Source: Pseudomonadota bacterium
GTDB taxonomy: Bacteria; Pseudomonadota; Alphaproteobacteria; Rhizobiales; Hyphomicrobiaceae
Reading direction: 5' to 3'
Length of the DNA: 5,443 bases
Assembly: GCA_023430845.1 (NCBI GenBank)
Contig: JAEYYJ010000390.1
Location: 1 to 5,443 of the forward strand
A program made the position numbers and the translations under genes. The notes below the pieces were generated by a model. It worked only from the letters and a program-made list of their open reading frames with translations. It ran no database searches and had not been told where the DNA came from. Position 1 is the stretch's first letter. The number at the start of each line of letters is the position of its first letter. Positions 1 to 5,099 of this stretch are shown in pieces.

Positions 1-662
1 GGACCGTGGTTCATGTGGACGAGATGGGCGACCTCGTGGGCCGCCACGTAGTCGAGAACGACCGGCGGGGCCATCAGCAGCCGCCAGGAAAACGAGAGCT
101 GTCCCGCACTCGAGCAGGAGCCCCATCGCGTCTTCTGATCGCGGAGCGTGATCCTGAGCGGCCGGACGCCGAGCGCTTTGGCGTAACGTGATACGGCTGT
201 CTGCAGGTCGCGTGCGGCTTCGGCATAGAGCCAATCGCGCAGGCGCCGGGGGGCGTGCTCCAACGTGCCGCGCACGATGACGACAGGAACGCGCCGACCC
301 GCGCGCGTGGCAATCTCGACCACGCCGGCGCCGCGAACGGCCGGCTCGAACGCGATCTCATGCGGTACGCCCCGGACGGGGAAGGTGGCACCTTCGACCA
401 GTGGCACGGGCTCCGGCACGCATTCGAGGCGCTCGCGCACCCAGTCGCGATTGCGCAGCAGAAAGCGATCCGCCTCGCGCAGATCGGAGCTGCGCGGCAT
501 GGTCAGAATGACGGCGTGTTGCGTGCGACTGACGCGCAGCGTGAGACGACGCGCCTTCGGGTGGCGACGCACTTCCACTGGCGCAGAGATACCGTCCACC
601 TTCAGCAGCTGAACTGAAGCAGCCGTCGCCTTGCCTGTCGATTTTGCGGTCCGCCGCTTCAT
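1..662 (-). CDS. YgjP-like (DUF45, M48-type) zinc metallopeptidase, C-terminus cut by window edge
   Basis: Reading the minus strand from the ATG at 662-660 gives 220 codons with no stop before the window edge. The protein begins MKRRTAKSTGKATAASVQLL. Two family hallmarks are visible: RWGSCSS at residues 179-185, and the zinc-binding, catalytic HEVAH (H209, E210, H213) inside YVAAHEVAHLVHMNHG. These identify the YgjP/DUF45 metal-dependent hydrolases, which are usually about 230-250 residues, so only the last part with the third zinc ligand should be missing. There is no signal peptide or membrane segment, so it is probably cytoplasmic. The N-terminal half (about 25-130) is the less conserved beta-rich region of the family. 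The start is supported by GAGG (plus-strand cctc, 669-672) six bases upstream. The physiological substrate of this family is not established. Family assignment is firm; function is only a predicted zinc-dependent peptidase. Confidence 0.93.
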   Translation of the reverse strand, partial: MKRRTAKSTGKATAASVQLLKVDGISAPVEVRRHPKARRLTLRVSRTQHAVILTMPRSSDLREADRFLLRNRDWVRERLECVPEPVPLVEGATFPVRGVPHEIAFEPAVRGAGVVEIATRAGRRVPVVIVRGTLEHAPRRLRDWLYAEAARDLQTAVSRYAKALGVRPLRITLRDQKTRWGSCSSAGQLSFSWRLLMAPPVVLDYVAAHEVAHLVHMNHG

Positions 663-925
663 GCGCGTCCTCGCTCGTCTCCCAATGTGCGTGAGGGATT
701 GCGCCGGTAGCGCATCTGCATGAATCCCCCATCGACCGGTGTCAGGTACACCACTCGACTGACGCGCTTCGCACTCGTTTGAGGCAGTCCTGCGGCGCAC
801 CTCGATGCACCGCCGAGTGATCGATTCCTAGCAGGCTCGACCGACCGCGCGAACCCTTTGCCGCGGGAAGAACGCATGAGAGCAAAAGTATGTTGCGGCA
901 ACGCCACGCGACGCATCAGCGCCAC
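659..925 (-). CDS. Doubtful small ORF overlapping the metallopeptidase start (hypothetical)
   Basis: An 88-codon open frame runs from the ATG at 925 to TGA at 661-659. The TGA shares four bases (ATGA) with the metallopeptidase start, an arrangement typical of translationally coupled genes. The product is rich in Arg, Ser and Ala and shows no recognised domain, signal peptide or membrane helix. The last 35 residues (from about SRVVYLTPVDGGF, residues 56-68) look more protein-like than the first 50, so a shorter gene is possible. Third-position base choice is mixed, unlike the strongly G/C third positions of phaZ and regB, which argues against it being real. It could equally be leader sequence of the metallopeptidase mRNA. 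No function is proposed. Confidence 0.22.
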   Translation of the reverse strand: MALMRRVALPQHTFALMRSSRGKGFARSVEPARNRSLGGASRCAAGLPQTSAKRVSRVVYLTPVDGGFMQMRYRRNPSRTLGDERGRA

Positions 926-963
926 AGATATTTGCGCACGACTGAGTCGCAGAATTCAGGGCG
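663..963. other. Gap between the metallopeptidase gene and phaZ
   Basis: This stretch should hold the metallopeptidase promoter and the end of the phaZ transcript. I found no convincing sigma-70 promoter and no hairpin followed by a T-run on the minus strand. The only marked symmetry is CGACTGAGTCG at 939-949, too short and without a U tract to count as an intrinsic terminator. No tRNA could be folded. The metallopeptidase may therefore be co-transcribed with phaZ, or the phaZ transcript may end by a Rho-dependent route; the sequence does not decide. Confidence 0.5.
669..672 (-). promoter_or_regulatory. Ribosome binding site of the DUF45 metallopeptidase gene
   Basis: GAGG on the minus strand lies six bases before the ATG at 662. 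It supports that start over any in-frame upstream codon; none of the immediately preceding codons is a start. Confidence 0.55.
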
Positions 964-2478
964 TTATTGCTGCCAAACTTTCAGTCCGTCGAGCAGCAGA
1001 CTGCCGGCGAGCTGCAGCATTGTTAGATGTGCGAGCTGAGGCAGATAGAGCGCATCGGCTGCGTGCGTATGTGAAGGCTGCCTAGTGGCCGCCGCGTCGT
1101 CGTGCCGCGTCGTCGTGCGCCGAGGACGCGCGGGTGTGTCGTTACCAAATGTGAAGGCGGCCGCAGAAATTTCGCGGCGCTCCGCATCAATCTTTTCGCG
1201 CGGCGCGGTGCGACGAAGTGCCGGTGCGGCGATGCCTGCCTTCGTGCGCGGATCGCGTTCGCGTGCAAAGGCTGCGATTCGCGGTGCAATCTCGCGGCGA
1301 AAACGCGAGCCGTTGAAAATGCCGTAGTGGCCGACGTGCGGGCACGTGAAGTGCATCTTGTCCGTGTCCGGCAATGACGTGCAGAGGTCGTGCGCAGCCT
1401 GGCATTGGCCGAGGCCGGTGATGTCGTCCTTCTCGCCCTCGATGGTGAAGAGCCCGACGCGGCGGATAGCACTCGGATCGACCAGGCGCCCACGGTGGCG
1501 CATTTCACCCTTTGCGAGGAGATGGCGCACGAACACTGTGTCGACCGTATCGAGGTAGAACTCCGCAGTCAGATCCATGACGGCGAGATATTCATCGTAG
1601 AATTCGCGATGCTTTTCGGCGCTGTCGCCGTCGCCGCGCACGAGATGGAAGAAGAGATCCTTGTGCGCGTTCATGTGCCGGTCGAGGTTCATGGTCATGA
1701 ACCCGCTGAGCTGCAGGAAACCCGGATAAACCGAGCGCCCGAAGCCGGGATTGGGCCACGGCACCTGCGTGATCACATTGCGACGGAACCAATCGGTGCC
1801 GCGCTGTTCCGCGAGCCGGTTCACGATCGTTGGGCTGCGGCGGGTATCGATCGGACCGCCGGCGAGCGACATGCTGAGCGGCACGGCTGGATCGCCTTCG
1901 GCTTCCATGAGCGAGACGGCGGCGAGCACAGGCACCGACGGCTGACACACGGAGAAGACGTGCACGTCGCCGTCGAAATGGCGGAACATGGCGATCATCG
2001 CGTCGATGTAGTCATCGAGGCGGAATTCGCCGGCTGACATCGGTACGTCGCGCGCATCCAGCCAGTCGGTGATGTAGACCTCGTGGTCCGGCAGGAAAGT
2101 TTCGACCGTGCCGCGCAGCAGCGTCGCGAAGTGGCCCGACATGGGTGCGACGAGCAGGAGGCGTGGATCACGCGCGGCACGCGCGGGCGCGATGTTGCGC
2201 TTGAAGTGTACGAGGCGGCAGAAGGGGTGCTCCCACACGACTTCCTCGCGCACGCCGACATCGATGCCGTCCACATTGGTGCGATCGATGCGATAGTTCG
2301 GCTTGTCGTAGCGCCGCGTCGTGCGCTCGAAAACCTCAAGGGCAGCGGCCGTGTGCCGTGCGACGCTCGTGTGCGTCAGCGGATTGAAGGGGTTCGAAAG
2401 CAGGAGGCGGGCCGATCCTGCGGCAGCACGAACAGGTCGCACGGCCGCATGGCCGAGCTCGTACCAGTGGTAGAGCAT
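964..2478 (-). CDS. phaZ: Intracellular poly(3-hydroxybutyrate) depolymerase PhaZ with a C-terminal extension
   Basis: The 504-residue product begins MLYHWYELGHAAVRPVRAAA and matches the intracellular PHB depolymerase family (Ralstonia PhaZ1 type) through residue 410. These enzymes act at PHB granules in the cytoplasm, cleaving the stored polymer to hydroxybutyrate units for re-entry into central metabolism. The alpha/beta-hydrolase nucleophile is Cys178 in VFSVCQPSVP, not serine. Asp351 (in EGEKDDITG) and His384 (in PHVGHYGIFNG) complete the triad; spacing matches C183/D355/H388 as I recall it for Ralstonia PhaZ1. No signal peptide is present, as expected for the intracellular class. Family members are usually about 400-430 residues, so residues 411-504 are an extra tail: Arg/Ala/Thr-rich, then a hydrophobic end (LAHLTMLQLAGSLLLDGLK). 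The tail contains an out-of-phase 13-bp duplication. The start has GGGGGAG five bases upstream. The gene is preceded by its own leader, so it is probably monocistronic or the head of an operon with the metallopeptidase. Confidence 0.95.
   Translation of the reverse strand: MLYHWYELGHAAVRPVRAAAGSARLLLSNPFNPLTHTSVARHTAAALEVFERTTRRYDKPNYRIDRTNVDGIDVGVREEVVWEHPFCRLVHFKRNIAPARAARDPRLLLVAPMSGHFATLLRGTVETFLPDHEVYITDWLDARDVPMSAGEFRLDDYIDAMIAMFRHFDGDVHVFSVCQPSVPVLAAVSLMEAEGDPAVPLSMSLAGGPIDTRRSPTIVNRLAEQRGTDWFRRNVITQVPWPNPGFGRSVYPGFLQLSGFMTMNLDRHMNAHKDLFFHLVRGDGDSAEKHREFYDEYLAVMDLTAEFYLDTVDTVFVRHLLAKGEMRHRGRLVDPSAIRRVGLFTIEGEKDDITGLGQCQAAHDLCTSLPDTDKMHFTCPHVGHYGIFNGSRFRREIAPRIAAFARERDPRTKAGIAAPALRRTAPREKIDAERREISAAAFTFGNDTPARPRRTTTRHDDAAATRQPSHTHAADALYLPQLAHLTMLQLAGSLLLDGLKVWQQ
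1091..1118. repeat. 13-bp tandem repeat (about 2.15 copies) inside the phaZ tail
   Basis: The unit CCGCGTCGTCGTG occurs at 1092-1104 and again, identically, at 1105-1117; the period-13 match extends one base on each side. It falls in codons of about residues 454-463 of PhaZ. Because 13 is not a multiple of three, the two copies are read in different frames (TTTR, then HDDA), so gain or loss of one unit shifts the frame of everything downstream. Confidence 0.9.
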
Positions 2479-2483
2479 CTGAA

Positions 2484-2490
2484 CTCCCCC
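2484..2490 (-). promoter_or_regulatory. Strong ribosome binding site of phaZ
   Basis: On the minus strand GGGGGAG precedes the ATG at 2478-2476 by five bases. It is the best Shine-Dalgarno match in the window and fixes the phaZ start. Confidence 0.7.
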
Positions 2491-2546
2491 AATGTGTTTC
2501 CTCGAATGATCGTTGGCTCCGACGTGCGGCGCATCTTGCTTGCACT

Positions 2547-2593
2547 CAGTGCGGTCGGCAGTTCCGGTGGTTACACCTTCACCGATTGCACTG
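2547..2593 (-). promoter_or_regulatory. Stem-loop candidate in the phaZ leader
   Basis: Arms CAGTGCGGTCGG (2547-2558) and CCGATTGCACTG (2582-2593) are complementary at 10 of 12 positions: six outer and four inner pairs flank a two-base mismatch. Inside the loop GGTG (2566-2569) and CACC (2574-2577) can form a second small hairpin around GTTA. If phaZ is transcribed from the candidate promoter upstream, this lies in the 5' leader, about 70-115 bases before the start codon. There is no T-run, so an intrinsic terminator is unlikely; a regulatory structure or a protein-binding dyad is possible. A third partial copy, GCACT at 2542-2546, adjoins the left arm. Confidence 0.4.
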
Positions 2594-2648
2594 GGCGGCG
2601 CCTTGTCGCGACGGAACGATCACTCAGATGACACAATCTCCCACAAGC

Positions 2649-2677
2649 CACTCTGGTCGGATTCGTGAGAATGTCAA
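2649..2677 (-). promoter_or_regulatory. Candidate sigma-70 promoter for phaZ
   Basis: On the minus strand a perfect -35 box TTGACA (plus-strand tgtcaa, 2672-2677) is followed at 16-17 bases by a weak -10 (CAGAGT or AGAGTG). Alphaproteobacterial -10 boxes are often poor, and the -35 match with suitable spacing upstream of phaZ makes this the best promoter candidate. It would give a leader of roughly 160 bases. Confidence 0.35.
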
Positions 2678-2702
2678 ATTGGTTAAGGGTTTAGGAGGAC
2701 TT

Positions 2703-2754
2703 CCGCAGGCTGCCGGCGAGAGGAGCGGGCGGCTGCGGATATGCATCGCCCCGC
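2703..2754. repeat. GC-rich inverted repeats downstream of the Sco gene
   Basis: CCGCAG (2703-2708) pairs with CTGCGG (2733-2738), and GCGGGCG (2725-2731) pairs, with a one-base bulge, with CGCCCCGC (2747-2754). The two pairings overlap and exclude each other. They lie 67-118 bases past the Sco stop codon and could help end the Sco transcript, but no T-run follows on the minus strand, so this is not a standard intrinsic terminator. Confidence 0.3.
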
Positions 2755-2820
2755 GATTGCTCATCGGCCTATCGGGCACGCCCAATTGCTTTGGCTGCGC
2801 TCAGTACTCTGCTGCGCGCT

Positions 2821-3414
2821 CTAGGGCAGCTTCGCCAGTCTCTCGGCTATGCGGTCGACCGGTGTCGCGTGCGTGAAGTGCGCGATGTAGTCGCCGTTGC
2901 GGTCCATGAGGTAGAAAAGCGAGGTATGATCAAAGGTGAAGCCCGCCGCCGATTTCGGATCATCGACCTTCTTCGCGTAGACGCGGTAGGACTTGAGCGC
3001 CGCGCCGACCTGTTCGGGTGAGCCGGTCAATCCTACGAGGCGGGGATGGAAGCTCGGTACGTATGAAGCGAGCTGCTCGGGCGTGTCACGCTCGGGATCG
3101 ACGGTGATCAGGATCGGCGTTACCTGATCTGCCTTGGCGCCGACCTTTTCGAGCGCCGCTGACATGACCTGAAGACCCGTCGGGCACACGTCCGGGCAGT
3201 GCGTGAAGCCGAAATAGACGAGCATGTAGCGGCCGCGGAAGTCCTTCTCCGTGACCGTCTTGCCAGTGTGATCGACAAGCGTGAAGGGGCCTCCGACCAG
3301 GGCCTTGCCGGTCGATGGGAGTACATTCGACACCTGTGGCTGCACGACGGCGAACGCCACAAGCCCACCGACGAGCGCAGCGGCGAGGGCGATGGCAGCA
3401 AGGCGGAAATTCAT
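2821..3414 (-). CDS. senC: Sco/SenC/PrrC-family membrane-anchored copper protein
   Basis: The product is 197 residues from the ATG at 3414. Residues 5-24 (LAAIALAAALVGGLVAFAVV) form a signal anchor that places the thioredoxin-fold domain in the periplasm. The copper site is complete: C73 and C77 in THCPDVCP and H163 in FDHTSLFYL. Sco proteins deliver copper to the CuA centre of cytochrome c oxidase and may act as thiol oxidoreductases; ITVDPERDTPEQL (103-115) is another family block. Upstream in-frame ATGs at 3432 and 3594 are rejected because they add non-conserved residues before the anchor and the first lacks a ribosome site, whereas AGGTG lies five bases before 3414. It is divergent from the redox kinase gene, as senC/prrC is from regB/prrB in Rhodobacter, where the protein has been linked to oxidase-derived redox signalling. 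The family assignment is secure; the senC role is inferred from position. Confidence 0.93.
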   Translation of the reverse strand: MNFRLAAIALAAALVGGLVAFAVVQPQVSNVLPSTGKALVGGPFTLVDHTGKTVTEKDFRGRYMLVYFGFTHCPDVCPTGLQVMSAALEKVGAKADQVTPILITVDPERDTPEQLASYVPSFHPRLVGLTGSPEQVGAALKSYRVYAKKVDDPKSAAGFTFDHTSLFYLMDRNGDYIAHFTHATPVDRIAERLAKLP

Positions 3415-3419
3415 GAAGA

Positions 3420-3424
3420 CACCT
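3420..3424 (-). promoter_or_regulatory. Ribosome binding site deciding the senC start
   Basis: AGGTG on the minus strand, five bases before the ATG at 3414. The neighbouring GGGCC (3426-3430) and GGCCC (3437-3441) could pair in the mRNA just upstream of it. Confidence 0.5.
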
Positions 3425-3446
3425 GGGGCCATCCGCGGCCCATCTG

Positions 3447-3471
3447 AGCAGCGAAGAGGCCTCCTGCTGCT
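3447..3471. promoter_or_regulatory. Imperfect 25-bp dyad in the senC-regB divergent promoter region
   Basis: AGCAGC (3447-3452) and GCTGCT (3466-3471) are perfect inverted arms around the central palindrome GAGGCCTC (3456-3463). The whole element is symmetric apart from an internal mismatch and a one-base length difference between half-sites. It abuts a TTGACT sequence (3471-3476) that could be a -35 box for regB, and it lies in the leader or promoter of senC. This is a plausible operator for a dimeric regulator; which one is unknown. Confidence 0.4.
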
Positions 3472-3499
3472 TGACTGTTTCCTCTTTGGCTCAATCTGG
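3471..3499 (+). promoter_or_regulatory. Weak candidate promoter for regB
   Basis: TTGACT (3471-3476) matches a -35 box at five of six bases. No good -10 follows at the proper distance (15-17 bases gives CAATCT or ATCTGG). It is offered only because the spacing to regB and the adjoining dyad fit a controlled promoter. Confidence 0.22.
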
Positions 3500-3514
3500 T
3501 CTACAGGACGCTCT

Positions 3515-3530
3515 GCGACAAGGTTAGCGC
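3515..3530. promoter_or_regulatory. RegA/PrrA/RegR-box-like sequence between senC and regB
   Basis: GCGACAAGGTTAGCGC resembles the RegA-family consensus as I recall it (about GYGRCRNNTTNNCGC): the GCGACA half, the central TT and the terminal CGC are all present, with one extra base in the first spacer. Variable spacing between half-sites is described for this family. Its place in the divergent promoter of senC and regB fits autoregulation. One imperfect match in GC-rich DNA is weak evidence. Confidence 0.33.
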
Positions 3531-3596
3531 CCTGCGGCGATGAGCCTCTGTGGCGACGCGTGCAGGCATGTGCGTTTGACGAGCGGTGACGCACCC

Positions 3597-5006
3597 ATGG
3601 CCCCCATCATCGAGCTAAACTCCCTCGGCGCCCACGAGAGCCGCCTCAGGATGCAGACCATCGTACGTTTGCGCTGGTTCGGCGTGCTCGGCCAGCTCGG
3701 GACGGTGCTCTTCGTCTACTGGGGGCTCGATTTTGATCTTCCGCTCGGCTGGTGCCTGCTGCTGATTGCGCTTTCCGCTTGGGTGAACGTCGGCCTCAGA
3801 GTGCTTTATCCGGCGCGCCATCGTCTCAGTCCGAGCTTTGCGTCGGCCGTGCTGGCGTGTGACATCGTCGGTCTGGCAGCCCTGCTCTATCTGACCGGCG
3901 GCCTAGAGAATCCCTTCGCGCTGCTGTTCATCGCGCCGGTGACCGTCTCGGCCGCGACGCTTCCGACACGCAACACCATCGGCCTCGGCATTCTGGCGAT
4001 GGCCGCGGCGACGCTGCTCGTCGCCTATCACATGCCACTGCCCTGGTACCCGCCTGCCATGTTTGCGCTGCCCTGGATCTACAAGGCAGGCGTCTGGACC
4101 GCGATCGTAGCGGGCACGCTCTTCCTTGGCTTCTACACGTCACGTCTCTCACGCGAAGCGCGCCTGATGACGGCGGCGCTCGCAGCTTCGGAGCTCGTTC
4201 TCGCGCGCGAGCAGCGCCTGCACGCGCTCGACGGACTGGCTGCGGCGGCGGCCCATGAGCTTGGAACACCGCTCGCGACCATCGCGCTCGTGACGAAGGA
4301 GCTGGAGCGCGAAGTGGCGGGTACGCCCGACATGGCGCCGCATATTGCGGAAGATATCGGACTGCTGCGCTCACAGGCGGACCGTTGCCGCGAAATTCTG
4401 CGCAAGCTCACGCGGCGCCCCGGCGAACAGGACCCGCACCATGTCAGCCTGCCCTTGACCCAGCTCATTCAGGAAGCCGCACAGCCCTACAAGTCGGCCG
4501 CCATTCGCATCGAGATCACGGCGCGGCCGTCGGCTGCGCGCAATGGTGTGGCCGCGCCGGACGGACGCGAACCGATCGGCGAACGCCGCCCCGGCGTGAT
4601 CTTCGGCCTCGGCAACATCATCGAGAATGCCGTGGACTTTGCCCGTGAGCGTGTCGAGGTGTCGGCGCTGTGGGATGATGCGGAAGTGTCGATCACGATA
4701 GCGGATGATGGGCCCGGCTTCTCGCCCGAGATCATGGACACGCTCGGCGATCCGTATGTGACGTCCAGGCCAGCCGGTGCCCGGAGCGGTGCGGGCGCGC
4801 AGGCAAGACGTAGCGGGGCGGGCCTCGGACTCGGCTTCTTCATCGCCAAGACGCTGCTCGAGCGTTCGGGTGGACAAGTGACGCTCGCCAATCGTACGGC
4901 ACCGGGGCGAGGTGCAGTTGTCAAGATCGCCTGGCCGAGAAGCGCTTTCGATCTACCCACAGGGGCTGCTTCCGGTGGGGCGGTCATGGCAATGACATCT
5001 AATTGA
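3597..5006 (+). CDS. regB: RegB/PrrB/ActS-type redox-sensing membrane histidine kinase
   Basis: The product is 469 residues from the ATG at 3597. Six membrane segments are visible at about 27-43, 50-71, 83-101, 104-122, 126-146 and 164-184. The family's quinone-binding GGxxNPF motif (GGLENPF, 101-107) lies between the third and fourth. The cytoplasmic kinase follows: H-box AAAAHELGTPLATI with phospho-acceptor His220, redox-type Cys264 in ADRCREILRKL, N-box NIIENAVDFA (340-349), G1 box DDGPGFS (370-376) and G2 box GAGLGLGFF (407-415). RegB kinases sense the quinone pool and thiol redox state and phosphorylate RegA. An upstream ATG at 3540 would add 19 unlike residues; starting at 3597 places the cysteine at 264, next to Cys265 of Rhodobacter capsulatus RegB, and gives the usual length of about 460. 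The start lacks a clear ribosome site. It is followed after 93 bases by its response regulator. Confidence 0.95.
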   Translation: MAPIIELNSLGAHESRLRMQTIVRLRWFGVLGQLGTVLFVYWGLDFDLPLGWCLLLIALSAWVNVGLRVLYPARHRLSPSFASAVLACDIVGLAALLYLTGGLENPFALLFIAPVTVSAATLPTRNTIGLGILAMAAATLLVAYHMPLPWYPPAMFALPWIYKAGVWTAIVAGTLFLGFYTSRLSREARLMTAALAASELVLAREQRLHALDGLAAAAAHELGTPLATIALVTKELEREVAGTPDMAPHIAEDIGLLRSQADRCREILRKLTRRPGEQDPHHVSLPLTQLIQEAAQPYKSAAIRIEITARPSAARNGVAAPDGREPIGERRPGVIFGLGNIIENAVDFARERVEVSALWDDAEVSITIADDGPGFSPEIMDTLGDPYVTSRPAGARSGAGAQARRSGAGLGLGFFIAKTLLERSGGQVTLANRTAPGRGAVVKIAWPRSAFDLPTGAASGGAVMAMTSN

Positions 5007-5086
5007 TTTCAGGCTGTTAACCGGGTCCAAGTACCAACGGCTACGGGCTTGGCGATGCGTGCAACCTCCGGTATGCTGATGGATAT

Positions 5087-5090
5087 GGAG
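5087..5090 (+). promoter_or_regulatory. Ribosome binding site candidate for regA (GTG start)
   Basis: GGAG lies nine bases before the GTG at 5100. It is the only Shine-Dalgarno-like match among the five possible in-frame starts, and it overlaps the competing ATG at 5085. Confidence 0.35.
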
Positions 5091-5099
5091 AACAGTGCC

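Larger units (their letters stand above)
2479..2820. other. Non-coding region between phaZ and the Sco gene
   Basis: No credible gene lies here; the open frames on either strand have no recognisable domain and cross into neighbouring genes. The stretch holds the phaZ ribosome site, a leader dyad (2547-2593), a candidate phaZ promoter (2649-2677) and GC-rich inverted repeats (2703-2754) behind the Sco gene. The size, over 340 bases in otherwise tightly packed DNA, suggests regulated phaZ transcription. Confidence 0.6.

Noticed and set aside
700..770. tRNA-like impression (GTAGCGCATCTGCATGAAT followed by a run ending TACACCA)
   Set aside because: No GTTCRA T-loop signature and no acceptor stem pairing, so a cloverleaf cannot be drawn.
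930..951. CGACTGAGTCG palindrome as a phaZ terminator
   Set aside because: As RNA it allows only about four Watson-Crick pairs around a three-base loop, and no U tract follows on the minus strand.
1390..2037. 215-codon plus-strand open frame opposite phaZ
   Set aside because: It lies wholly inside phaZ on the opposite strand. Its sequence is a mirror of high-GC phaZ codons with no domain, and phaZ is certain.
2083..2631. 182-codon plus-strand open frame across the phaZ start
   Set aside because: Most of it is antisense to phaZ and the rest runs into the leader; no domain and no ribosome site support it.
2586..2876. 96-codon plus-strand open frame between phaZ and senC
   Set aside because: Composition is not protein-like, it overlaps the end of senC in antisense, and it has no ribosome site or recognisable domain.
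3415..3594. Longer senC (257 residues) from the upstream ATG at 3594
   Set aside because: The extra 60 residues are Arg/Ser-rich and unlike Sco proteins, they would precede the signal anchor and run through the divergent promoter region, and the ribosome site sits at 3420-3424.
4371..4877. 168-codon minus-strand open frame inside regB
   Set aside because: Antisense shadow of the kinase domain in GC-rich DNA, with no protein family resemblance.
5027..5052. CCAAG/CTTGG inverted repeat between regB and regA as a terminator
   Set aside because: Only five pairs with a 16-base loop and no T-run; read-through into regA is more likely.
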